In this document: positions 15,047-22,386 of the stretch, piece after piece | How positions within the stretch are numbered: position 1 is the first letter of the stretch | Layout: every line of letters begins with the position of its first letter | Source: Acidimicrobiia bacterium | GTDB lineage: Bacteria > Actinomycetota > Acidimicrobiia > Acidimicrobiales > Acidimicrobilacustridaceae | Assembly (NCBI GenBank): GCA_018882825.1 | Contig: VERC01000001.1 | Location: forward strand, 1 to 26,352 | Length of the DNA stretch: 26,352 bases | Direction of reading: 5' to 3' | Notes under the pieces: generated by a model | What the model was told of the DNA's origin: nothing | What the model saw: the letters and a program-made list of their open reading frames with translations, nothing else | Database searches by the model: none | Position numbers and translations under genes: made by a program

Positions 15047-16645
15047 CTACCCGGTCGAGCTCTCACCCAACGCCACCGACTTCGCCCATCGGTAGTCGGC
15101 CTTCCCCGAGGGCGAGCGGACGACGTGATCGACGACGAACAGTTCACGGGGCACCTTGTACCCGGCGATGGAGTGACGGCAGTGCGAGGCCACGTCGTCG
15201 AGTTCGACGGTGCGTCCGTCGCGGGCGCGCACCACGGCGACCACCCGCTCGCCCCAGCGCGCGTCGGGCACGCCGACGACGAGGGCGTCGTAGATCGACG
15301 GATGCGCCTTGAGCACCTCCTCGACCTCCTCGGGGTACACCTTCTCGCCGCCGGTGTTGATGCACTGCGAACCGCGACCGAGCAACGTCACCACGCCATC
15401 GGCGTCGACGGTGGCGGAATCACCGGGCACCGACCAGCGCCGACCGTCGGCATCGACCGGGAAGGTGCGAGCGGTCTTCTCCGGGTCCTTGTAGTACCCG
15501 AGCGGGATGTGACCGGTGCGGGCCAGCATGCCCGTGCGCTCACTGCCGGGCGGCAGCGGACGCAGTTCCTCGTCGAGCACCTGCAACTCGGGCGACACCA
15601 CGAACCGCCGGGCACCACCCTCGGTGGCCATGCCCCCGGCACCGGTCTCGGATGCGCCGTAGGAGTCCATGACCATCACGTGCGGGATGGCGGCACGCAG
15701 CGCGTCCTGCACGGCGGGTGAGAACACGCCGCCGCCCGAACCGATGCGGAACACGCCCGACACGTCGTGCGTGCGCGTGCCGTCGGTCAGGGCATCGGCC
15801 AACGGGCGACCCATCGCATCACCGACGAGGGTGATGGTGGCGCACCGCTCGCGGGCGGCGATGTCCCACACCTCGTGGGGATCGAGACCGTGACTGGTGT
15901 AGAGCACCACCGGTCCCCCGGCGAACATCATGTTGCACATCCCCCATTGCGCGGCACCGTGCATCAGTGGGGCGATGATGAGCGACGGCAGGGCGAAGTC
16001 GGCCGGCAGCGACCGTTCGGCGATCTGCTCGGGCGCGGTGATCGGCTCGGGACCGAGCCCACCCGTCAGGGCGGCGAAGAAGATGTCCTCGTGGCGCCAC
16101 ATCACACCCTTGGGCATGCCGGTGGTGCCGCCGGTGTAGAGGAAGTAGAGATCGTCGCCGGAACGACCGTTGTCGAACGGCTCGTCCGACTGCGCGCCGA
16201 CCACCTCGTCGTAGTGCTGGGCCCACGGGGTCGGTTGATCGGACCCGTCCTCCATCACCACCCAGTGCCGCACCTTCGTCAACTTCGGTCGGACCTCGTC
16301 GATGATCGGAGCGAACCCGCGCTCGAAGAACACGACCTCGCTGTCGGAGTTGTCGAAGAGGTACTCGAGCTCGTGGGCGACGTAGCGGTAGTTGACGTTG
16401 ATGGGCACGACACGAGCCTTGAACGACCCGAAGAACAACTCGGGCCACTCGATGCGGTTCCACGCGTAGACCGCCACCTTCGACTCGGGTTCGCACCCGA
16501 GCGCCAGCAGGGCGCGCCCCACCTGATTGGTGCGTCGGTCGAACTCGCCGAACGTCAGCCGGTGTCCACCGCCCACCACGGCCAGTCGATCCGGATTGGC
16601 ACCGGCCACGAGTTGCAGCAGGTCGCCGAGGTTGTACGTGGCCAT
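15047..16645 (-). CDS. acyl-CoA synthetase, FadD19/FadD3-like (steroid-type acid CoA ligase)
   Basis: This 532-residue ANL ligase makes an acyl-CoA from a carboxylic acid and ATP. Motifs: YTGGTTGMPKG (170-180), YGASE (329-333), PGD (407-409), GRGSQCINTGGEKVYPEE (423-440) and K515 in SGKADYRW. The INTGGEK hinge and the SGKADY ending resemble, from memory, FadD19 and relatives that act on steroid side-chain or other branched cyclic acids, and differ from the other ligase at 4841-6430, which has the DRKKD-type hinge. It begins 7 bases after the LLM oxidoreductase stop and is followed without a gap by the membrane hydrolase. Operon partners (SDR, LLM oxidoreductase, acyl-CoA dehydrogenase pair) support a beta-oxidation-like role. 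The exact substrate is an inference. Confidence 0.92.
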   Translation of the reverse strand: MATYNLGDLLQLVAGANPDRLAVVGGGHRLTFGEFDRRTNQVGRALLALGCEPESKVAVYAWNRIEWPELFFGSFKARVVPINVNYRYVAHELEYLFDNSDSEVVFFERGFAPIIDEVRPKLTKVRHWVVMEDGSDQPTPWAQHYDEVVGAQSDEPFDNGRSGDDLYFLYTGGTTGMPKGVMWRHEDIFFAALTGGLGPEPITAPEQIAERSLPADFALPSLIIAPLMHGAAQWGMCNMMFAGGPVVLYTSHGLDPHEVWDIAARERCATITLVGDAMGRPLADALTDGTRTHDVSGVFRIGSGGGVFSPAVQDALRAAIPHVMVMDSYGASETGAGGMATEGGARRFVVSPELQVLDEELRPLPPGSERTGMLARTGHIPLGYYKDPEKTARTFPVDADGRRWSVPGDSATVDADGVVTLLGRGSQCINTGGEKVYPEEVEEVLKAHPSIYDALVVGVPDARWGERVVAVVRARDGRTVELDDVASHCRHSIAGYKVPRELFVVDHVVRSPSGKADYRWAKSVALGESSTG

Positions 16646-16652
16646 CGCCGCC

Positions 16653-17663
16653 TCAACCCTTGACGAGGTCGACGGCGACCTTCAACGACTGCGGATCGCG
16701 GGCCGAGATCAACAGTTCGGTGACGGGCGAGGAACGCCACAGTTCCAACCGCTCGGCGATTCGTCCGGCCGGCCCGACCAGCGAGATCTCGTCGGCGAAC
16801 TCGTCAGGCACCGCGGCGATGGCCTCCTCGCGCTTGCCCTCGAAGAAGAGGTCCTGGATGCGGTAGGCCTCCTCCTCGAATCCCATCCGGGCCATCAACT
16901 TCGTGTGGTAGTTCTGCCCCTTGGCCCCCATGCCACCGATGTAGAAGCCCAGCGCTGCCTTCACCGGCCACAGTCCGGTGGCCACGTCGTCGGTCACGTT
17001 GAAGGTGACCAGCGAGGCGATCTCGAATCCGGGCTTGGCGTCGGCCAACTGCTCGGCGTAGACGTCCTGACGGAACGGTGAGTAGTAGAGCGGCATCCAA
17101 CCGTCGGCGATCCGGGCGGTCTGGGTGACGTTCTTGGGCCCCTCGGCGCCGAGGTAGATGGGGATCTCGTTGCGCAGGGGGTGCGTCATGATCTTGAGGG
17201 GCTTGCCCAGCCCGCTCGATCCCTCTCCCCGATAGGGCATGGGATAGAACTCGCCGTCGTTGCTGAGCGGCCCCTCGCGCAGCAGCGCCCGGCGGATGAT
17301 GTCGACGTACTCGCGGGTGCGGGCCAGGGGCTTGTTCGACGGACGGCCGTACCAGCCCTCGACGACCTGCGGACCCGAGACACCGAGACCGAGGATCACC
17401 CGGCCGCCGGAGAGATGGTCGAGCGTCATGGCCGCCATGGCGGTGGCCACCGGTGTGCGGGCCGACAGTTGCACCACACCGGTGCCCAACTTGATGGTGC
17501 TGGTGTGGGCGGCCAACCACGTCAACGGCGTGAAGGCGTCCGAACCCCAGGACTCGGCGGTCCACACCGAGTCGAAGCCGACACGTTCGGCCTCCTGGGT
17601 GATCTCCACCATGTTCGCCGGCGGCTGCGCGGCCCAGTAGCCCCAGACGAGACCCAGTTTCAT
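16653..17663 (-). CDS. LLM-class flavin-dependent oxidoreductase (probably F420-dependent)
   Basis: This is a 336-residue luciferase-like TIM-barrel protein. Typical blocks are the first strand KLGLVWGYW (2-10), ERVGFDSVWTAESWG (26-40), IKLGTGVVQLSARTP (57-71), TLDHLSGGRVILGLGVSG (80-97) and KNVTQTARIADGW in the second half. The wording matches the actinobacterial LLM group that uses reduced F420, though FMN cannot be ruled out by eye. It likely carries out a hydride-transfer or mono-oxygenation step on a pathway intermediate. The ATG at 17663 is fixed by a perfect AGGAGG five bases before it (17669-17674). It lies 34 bases after the SDR and 7 bases before the FadD19-like ligase, so all three are probably one message. 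Confidence 0.9.
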   Translation of the reverse strand: MKLGLVWGYWAAQPPANMVEITQEAERVGFDSVWTAESWGSDAFTPLTWLAAHTSTIKLGTGVVQLSARTPVATAMAAMTLDHLSGGRVILGLGVSGPQVVEGWYGRPSNKPLARTREYVDIIRRALLREGPLSNDGEFYPMPYRGEGSSGLGKPLKIMTHPLRNEIPIYLGAEGPKNVTQTARIADGWMPLYYSPFRQDVYAEQLADAKPGFEIASLVTFNVTDDVATGLWPVKAALGFYIGGMGAKGQNYHTKLMARMGFEEEAYRIQDLFFEGKREEAIAAVPDEFADEISLVGPAGRIAERLELWRSSPVTELLISARDPQSLKVAVDLVKG

Positions 17664-17679
17664 GTCATCCTCCTGATGG

Positions 17680-17691
17680 TCGAACGTTCGA
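17680..17691. promoter_or_regulatory. 12-base perfect palindrome in the SDR-LLM gap
   Basis: TCGAACGTTCGA occupies the 34-base gap directly upstream of the AGGAGG of the LLM gene. It could be an operator for an internal promoter or a small hairpin. About six 12-base palindromes are expected by chance in a window of this length, so only its position makes it notable. Confidence 0.25.
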
Positions 17692-17697
17692 GCGTCG

Positions 17698-18510
17698 TCA
17701 GTCGCCGAGGTCGGGGACCCAGACGGCGCCGTTGATGTGACTACCCCCGTCGGCGAACAAGGTGTTGCCGGTGATGTACACCGAATCATCGCTGGCGAGG
17801 AAGAACGCCACCGGCGCGATGTCGTCGAGCGGATCGCCGATGCGGCCCATGGGGATGGCGGCCTCGGACGCGGCGGCCATCTCGGGGTTGGCGGCCTCGA
17901 AGGCGCGGAACGCGGCCGTCTTGGCCCCCGGGCAGATGACGTTGGCGGTGATCCCGAACCCGGCCCATTCGCGGGCCGCGGTGCGGGTGAGGGTGCGCAA
18001 CGCCTCCTTGGTGGCGTTGTAGTGCACCGACCCCATGTGGGCGTTCACACCGTTGAGCGAGCAGATGTTGATGATGCGACCGCGCCCGGCGGTGCGCATG
18101 GGGGCGAAGGCCTCCTTCATGGCCCACATCGGCCCCATGACGTTGATGCGCCACGCGTGCTCCATGGCCTCGTCGGGCATGCGGTCGACGCGCTGCAATC
18201 CGGCGCGATCACCACCCCACGCGTTGTTGACGAGGATGTCGATGGTCCCCCACCGATCCACCGCGGCCCGCACGGCCGCCCGGTTGTCGGCCTCCACCGT
18301 GACGTCGGTGGGCACGAACATCGCATCGACCCCGAACTCGTCGCGCAGGGCCGCGGCCACGGTCTCGCCGTTGGCGGGGTCGATCTCGGCCACCACCACG
18401 CGGGCGCCCTCGGCCGCGAACCGTCGAGCGATGCCAGCGCCGATGCCGTCGCCGGCCCCGGTGATGACCGCCACCCTGTCCTCGAGACGCTTGGCACCGG
18501 ACTGCGCCAT
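17698..18510 (-). CDS. SDR family NAD(P)-dependent oxidoreductase
   Basis: This 270-residue classical SDR has TGAGDGIG (17-24), NNAWG (95-99), catalytic Ser151 in ICSLNG, the YNATK pair (Y164, K168) and a PG motif (194-195). The usual NNAG reads NNAW, a minor change. An acidic residue near the end of beta-2 (AEID, 41-44) favours NAD over NADP. It probably oxidises a hydroxyacyl or alcohol intermediate. I started at the ATG at 18510, preceded by a GGGGGAG stretch; 19 more codons upstream read through the intergenic hairpin region and lack homology. It appears to be the first gene of operon C, with a TAGCCT box about 44 bases upstream. Confidence 0.9.
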   Translation of the reverse strand: MAQSGAKRLEDRVAVITGAGDGIGAGIARRFAAEGARVVVAEIDPANGETVAAALRDEFGVDAMFVPTDVTVEADNRAAVRAAVDRWGTIDILVNNAWGGDRAGLQRVDRMPDEAMEHAWRINVMGPMWAMKEAFAPMRTAGRGRIINICSLNGVNAHMGSVHYNATKEALRTLTRTAAREWAGFGITANVICPGAKTAAFRAFEAANPEMAAASEAAIPMGRIGDPLDDIAPVAFFLASDDSVYITGNTLFADGGSHINGAVWVPDLGD

Positions 18511-18553
18511 GGTTCCCACTCCCCCGGAGACGTGGATGATCGGACGAGCGGCG

Positions 18554-18559
18554 AGGCTA
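18554..18559 (-). promoter_or_regulatory. candidate -10 box (TAGCCT) for operon C
   Basis: On the minus strand the long inverted repeat at 18560-18592 runs directly into TAGCCTCGCC. TAGCCT fits TANNNT and would place the transcript start about 37 bases before the SDR start codon. If real, the repeat covers the -10/-35 spacer and -35 zone of this promoter. Confidence 0.35.
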
Positions 18560-18592
18560 CCGGACACCGCCGACGAGGCCGGCGGTGTCCGG
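18560..18592 (-). terminator. strong hairpin after the amidohydrolase gene; may double as an operator
   Basis: CCGGACACCGCC (18560-18571) and GGCGGTGTCCGG (18581-18592) form a perfect 12-base stem with a 9-base loop, starting 10 bases after the amidohydrolase stop. Twelve matched bases are very unlikely by chance. There is no U-tract, which is common for actinobacterial terminators. Since a -10-like box abuts it on the SDR side, an operator role is the alternative. Confidence 0.6.
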
Positions 18593-18602
18593 CCGGCCCG
18601 AC

Positions 18603-19811
18603 CTACCTGGTGATGCCGTAGTAGCGGTCGAGCCGGTACAACTCGATGGCGTTGCCCCGGAAGAACCGGTAGGCCTCGTGGTCGTTCATGCCCGCCTTCG
18701 ACGCGATGCGCTCGGCGACCTCCTTCGAACGCGGGAAGGTGGAGTCGGCGTGGGGGTAGTCGACCTCGAAGGTGAGGCGGTCGATCCCGATCACGTCGCG
18801 GTTCCGCATGGCCGTCTCATCGTCGAAGATGCAGTACCAGACGTTCTGCTTCATGTAGGTCGACGGAGGCTGCTTCAGCTTCGATCCGAAACCGGAGGTG
18901 TCGAGCAGGCGCTCCTCCCACAGCTTGTCGGACCGCTCGAGGATGTACGGCAGCCACCCGGCCTGACCCTCGGAATAGGCCACCCGAAGCTCCGGATAAC
19001 GCTCGAACACGCCACCGAACACGTAGTCGAGCAGCGAGCCCATGGCGTTCTGGAAGGTGAGCGTCGAGGAGATGATGAACGGCGCGTCGGGGGCGGTCAT
19101 GGGCATGGCCGAGGACGAACCGATGTGCATGTTGATGACGGTCTCGGTCTCGACGCAGGCCTGGAAGAGCTTCTCCCAGTGACCCGAGTGCAGCGACGGG
19201 AGCCGGAGCGGCACCGGGTTCTCGGTGAACGTGATGTTGTGACTGCCCTTCTCGGCACAGCGACGGATCTCGGCGGCGGCGAGATCGACGTCCCACAGGG
19301 GGACGATGGTGAGCGGGATGAGGCGGCCGTGACCGGCGCCGGCGCACCACTCGTCGATCATCCAGTCGTTGTAGACACGGATGCAGGCCAGCGCGAGCTC
19401 CTTGTCCTCCCGCTCGAGGAAGGCCTGCCCACAGAACCGCGGGAGGATGTTCGGGAAGCAGATCGACGCCTCGACGTGGTTGGCGTCCATGTCGGCCAGT
19501 CGCTGGGTCTGGTCGTAGCAGCCGGGAAGGATGTCGTCGAAGGTGCAGGGTTCGTTCTGCACGACCTCGGCGCCGACGGCGGCCGACAGTCGCGTGAACG
19601 GGTAGACGAGATCGTCGTAGTACCAGACGTCGCAGTCGGCGCCGTCAGGATCGTCGATGGTGAAGCCGTAGCCGCCGGTGATGGTCATCGACACCTTGTG
19701 GCGTTCGATGCGCGGGCCCCGGTCGAGATACTTCTTGGGGAGACGGGCCGTCCACAGATCGGGGGGTTCGACCACGTGGTCGTCGACCGAGATGATGCGG
19801 GGGATCTCCAT
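18603..19811 (-). CDS. amidohydrolase family protein (amidohydrolase-2 superfamily), third copy
   Basis: This 402-residue protein opens with the actinobacterial signature SVDDHVVEPPDLW (8-20; D10, H12). Further likely active-site residues are H229 in INMHIGSS and D351 in FEVDYPHADSTFP. It is only distantly like the tandem pair at 7591-10209, sharing the DYPH, (F)ERYP and E-GQ-A-W blocks. Proteins of this type are common beside acyl-CoA catabolic genes, with unknown reactions (hydrolysis or decarboxylation). The ATG at 19811 has AGGAGG upstream (19819-19824). Further upstream the frame stays open but lies inside the neighbouring gene, in another frame, with no homology. It seems to be a single-gene unit between an operator-like site and a strong hairpin. 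Confidence 0.88.
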   Translation of the reverse strand: MEIPRIISVDDHVVEPPDLWTARLPKKYLDRGPRIERHKVSMTITGGYGFTIDDPDGADCDVWYYDDLVYPFTRLSAAVGAEVVQNEPCTFDDILPGCYDQTQRLADMDANHVEASICFPNILPRFCGQAFLEREDKELALACIRVYNDWMIDEWCAGAGHGRLIPLTIVPLWDVDLAAAEIRRCAEKGSHNITFTENPVPLRLPSLHSGHWEKLFQACVETETVINMHIGSSSAMPMTAPDAPFIISSTLTFQNAMGSLLDYVFGGVFERYPELRVAYSEGQAGWLPYILERSDKLWEERLLDTSGFGSKLKQPPSTYMKQNVWYCIFDDETAMRNRDVIGIDRLTFEVDYPHADSTFPRSKEVAERIASKAGMNDHEAYRFFRGNAIELYRLDRYYGITR

Positions 19812-19840
19812 GCCGGGGCCTCCTGGGCGGCTGCGCGAAT

Positions 19841-19864
19841 CTGACGGACCGTCAGAACGGTCAG
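19841..19864 (-). promoter_or_regulatory. palindromic operator candidate (TetR-like) upstream of the third amidohydrolase
   Basis: CTGACGGACCGTCAG (19841-19855) is a perfect 7-1-7 inverted repeat. It overlaps a second one, GACCGT-CAGA-ACGGTC (19847-19862), and a third CTGAC-type half-site ends at 19864. The cluster lies 30-53 bases upstream of the amidohydrolase start codon, in the only sizeable gap of this part. Such nested CTGACGG/CCGTCAG half-sites are typical in form of TetR-family operators. No regulator gene is in the window. Confidence 0.5.
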
Positions 19865-19909
19865 TCTGCCATGCCGGGGGCCGATCCCCGCCCGTCGGAC
19901 GCCGTCGCC

Positions 19910-21409
19910 TCAGTCGACGGTGAACTCCCCCGGGACGGGCACGCCGACCCGCCGACCCACCGGATCGGTGCCGGCGAACGACTCGGCCACCGCCCGCTCG
20001 GTGCTCTGCACCACCGAGCGCCGGCCATCGGACTCGACGATGGCGATCGTCGTCGACTCGCGGTCTCGACCGGGCACCACGGTGGCTCCCATCACCACCG
20101 CCGTCCCCGTGAGGTCGGCATCGATCGGCCGCGTGTCGGTGACCCGTCGGGCTTCGGCACTGACGTCGAGCGCGGCGAATGGCGCGCGGGGCGCAGTGTT
20201 CGACCACAGCGCCACCCCGGGTTTGGTGAGCAGTCCGCTCACGGCCGAGGTCAGCCCCACCGTCGGACGGTCGGCCGCGCCGAGCGTGCGCACCATCGCG
20301 GCTGCGCCCTGCAGCACGTAGTTGTTGAACGGCCCACCACCGAACGTCATGCCCCCGGTGAGCGTGAGGTCGCGATCGAGCGACAGACCGAGTTCGGCCG
20401 CCTGCACCTCCACCGCGGCCGGGAAGCAGCTGTAGAGATCGACCGGTCCGATGTCGTCGAGGTCGACGGCGGCGGCATCGAGCACGGCCTCCCCGCACAC
20501 CCGCGACGCCGGCCACCGGTGCAGTTCGGCGCGGGAGGTGAGGTGGATCATGGCGTTGGACTCGGCCATGGCCAACGGGAAGACCCAGCGCGCCGGATCG
20601 ATGCCCTGACGACGGGCGAACCCGACGGTGGTGAACACGAGCGCCGCGGCCTGGTCGACGTTCCACTGGGAGACGAGCCACTTCGGATAGGGCGCGGCGA
20701 TGAGCCGGTTGGTCGGCGACTCGAAGGCGATCTCCTCGGCACTCAGCGCTCGACGGTCCCAGCCGGCCGGCGCCGTTGCCGCGATGCGAGCGAAGCGTTC
20801 CCACAGGGCACCCAGTTCACGCTGGTGGGCACCGACCGAACGATCGTGCAGCGAGCGGATCGCCGATTCGATGATGGCGTACTGATGGGCGGCGGTCGTG
20901 AGGTCGCGTTCGATCTCGATCTGGGCGATGACCATGCCGTCCGGTTCGATCAGTTCGTCGGGCGCGGACTCGATGGCGATCGCCGGTGCGGCCGGCACGT
21001 CGACACCGGCACGACCGGCGACCACCCCCGACCAGCGGTTCTCCCCACCGACGACGACCACCACCTCGTGGGTGCCGGCCGCCACGTCGGAGGCGGCCCG
21101 GGCCAGCAGCGACTGCTGCAGCACGCCGAGTTCACTGCGCACCGAGCGGGCCGAGGACGCACCGATGACCGCGGCCACCGCCCGCCCCGGATCGGACTCG
21201 GTCCACGTGCCGTGCGGCACCAGCACCGACCCGACCGACGGTCCGATCGTCGTGCCCTCGAGGGCGGCGCGGACGGCCTCGATCATGAGGGCGGTGGCCG
21301 AGGTGGGGACGAAGTCCGGGCCATCGTGGTGGGTGACCTCCGCGGCGCCGATGACCACCGGCGTGCGGTCGTCGAGACCGGTGATGGTGTCGGTGCCGTC
21401 GACGATCAT
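19910..21409 (-). CDS. thiolase-like protein, TLP1 type (acetyl-CoA acetyltransferase-like)
   Basis: This 499-residue protein has the thiolase fold signatures GGENRWSG (121-128), DLYSCFPAAVEVQAAELGL (324-342) and GGMTFGGGPFNNYVLQGAA (352-370), then a C-terminal extension of about 90 residues (from about 410) that fits the additional domain of TLP1 proteins of mycobacteria. The nucleophilic Cys that thiolases carry in a CxSG-type loop near residue 90-100 is not there (the region reads SELGVLQQSLLARAAS); the only two cysteines are C305 and C328. So ordinary thiolytic cleavage is doubtful. The ATG at 21409 overlaps the stop of the hydrolase gene (ATGA), which overrides the longer open frame. A weak GC-rich hairpin (19875-19890) follows the stop. 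Confidence 0.85.
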   Translation of the reverse strand: MIVDGTDTITGLDDRTPVVIGAAEVTHHDGPDFVPTSATALMIEAVRAALEGTTIGPSVGSVLVPHGTWTESDPGRAVAAVIGASSARSVRSELGVLQQSLLARAASDVAAGTHEVVVVVGGENRWSGVVAGRAGVDVPAAPAIAIESAPDELIEPDGMVIAQIEIERDLTTAAHQYAIIESAIRSLHDRSVGAHQRELGALWERFARIAATAPAGWDRRALSAEEIAFESPTNRLIAAPYPKWLVSQWNVDQAAALVFTTVGFARRQGIDPARWVFPLAMAESNAMIHLTSRAELHRWPASRVCGEAVLDAAAVDLDDIGPVDLYSCFPAAVEVQAAELGLSLDRDLTLTGGMTFGGGPFNNYVLQGAAAMVRTLGAADRPTVGLTSAVSGLLTKPGVALWSNTAPRAPFAALDVSAEARRVTDTRPIDADLTGTAVVMGATVVPGRDRESTTIAIVESDGRRSVVQSTERAVAESFAGTDPVGRRVGVPVPGEFTVD

Positions 21410-22386
21410 GACCGCCTCGCCAACGCGTCGAAGAACATGGCCACCGTGGGATTGAAGATGTCGGCCCGCTCCCACTGCAGGAAGTGACCGGCACCGGGTA
21501 CCACCAGCGGTCCCACGCGGTCGGTGAAGGCCACCTCGCAGCAGTGAACGAAGTCGGGACCGACGACGTGATCGTCGGCGCCGTAGAGCACGAGGGTGGG
21601 GACGTCGACGCACCGATCGAGGATCGGCACCTCGGCGGCGACTCGGCCGTGGGCCAGTTGGTAGACGGCCCAACCGGCACGCAGACGTTCCTCGGTGTCC
21701 CACGGTTCGACCATGAAGGCGATGTCGCCGTCGTCGAACGTACCCGGCGACGCCCACAGCCGCGGTCCGTACATGGCGGCCACCCACGCCCGCCGGAGCG
21801 CAGGGGTCGAGAGTTCGGCCGCCAGCCCATCGGGGTCGGCGCCCTGCCGGCGCCGGTAGTCACCGGTCGGCCCGTCGGCGATGGCGGTGATGGAACCGAT
21901 GTCGATCCCGGCGGCGACGTAGGCGTCGACCACGATGGGCGGCACGGTGTCGAAGAACACCAGCCCGTCGACGAATCCGGCGAACCGTTGCACCATGTCG
22001 ACGGCCACCACGCCACCGACGTCACCGCCGACGAGGCCGACGCGTTCGTGCCCGAGCGCGTCGTGGACGAGCGCATGGAGATCGCGCGAGTAGGTGACGA
22101 TGTCGTAGGTGTCGTCGATCGAGAGGTCGGAGTCGCCGTGCCCGCGCAGATCGGGGACGATCACCTCGAACCCGGCAGCCACCAGCGGTTCGATGTTGCG
22201 CCACCAGATCCGCTTGGTCTCGGGGTAGCCGTGCACCAGCACCAACGGGTAGCCACCGATCCCTTCGCGCACGTAGGCGAGACGGAGTCCGGGGGCCACC
22301 TCGTGGTGATGGACGGTGAAGGCGTCGGGCGCTGGCGTCGGTGGCTGGGCCGGACGCAGACGGTGGTCGTAGGCGAAGGCGCTCAT
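21406..22386 (-). CDS. alpha/beta hydrolase with Asp nucleophile (epoxide hydrolase / haloacid dehalogenase-type fold)
   Basis: This 326-residue cytoplasmic hydrolase has the oxyanion motif HGYP (52-55), GHGDSD (82-87), a nucleophile elbow G-G-D-V-G (120-124, D122), an acid in YGADDH (D271/D272) and the catalytic His301 in GAGHFLQWE. An Asp rather than Ser nucleophile marks the epoxide hydrolase and fluoroacetate/haloalkane dehalogenase branch of the fold. In a CoA-linked operon, epoxide or enol-ester opening is more plausible than dehalogenation, but halide-binding residues cannot be judged by eye. Both ends overlap neighbours by four bases (ATGA), which ties it to the CoA-transferase and the TLP1 protein. 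The upstream frame extension lies inside the CoA-transferase gene and was not used. Confidence 0.88.
   Translation of the reverse strand: MSAFAYDHRLRPAQPPTPAPDAFTVHHHEVAPGLRLAYVREGIGGYPLVLVHGYPETKRIWWRNIEPLVAAGFEVIVPDLRGHGDSDLSIDDTYDIVTYSRDLHALVHDALGHERVGLVGGDVGGVVAVDMVQRFAGFVDGLVFFDTVPPIVVDAYVAAGIDIGSITAIADGPTGDYRRRQGADPDGLAAELSTPALRRAWVAAMYGPRLWASPGTFDDGDIAFMVEPWDTEERLRAGWAVYQLAHGRVAAEVPILDRCVDVPTLVLYGADDHVVGPDFVHCCEVAFTDRVGPLVVPGAGHFLQWERADIFNPTVAMFFDALARRS

Noticed and set aside
19875..19890. GC-rich hairpin CGGGG...CCCCG after the TLP1 gene
   Set aside because: The stem is only five bases and lacks a U-tract. It is too common a pattern at this GC content to call a terminator by itself.
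19812..20804. Extension of the third amidohydrolase to a much longer protein on the minus strand
   Set aside because: The extra 330 residues lie inside the TLP1 gene in a different frame, are Arg/Gly-rich with no homology, and a perfect AGGAGG precedes the ATG at 19811.
21406..22386. Reading the Asp-nucleophile hydrolase as a haloalkane or fluoroacetate dehalogenase
   Set aside because: The fold and Asp nucleophile allow it, but halide-binding residues cannot be verified by eye and the CoA-linked operon favours an epoxide or ester substrate.
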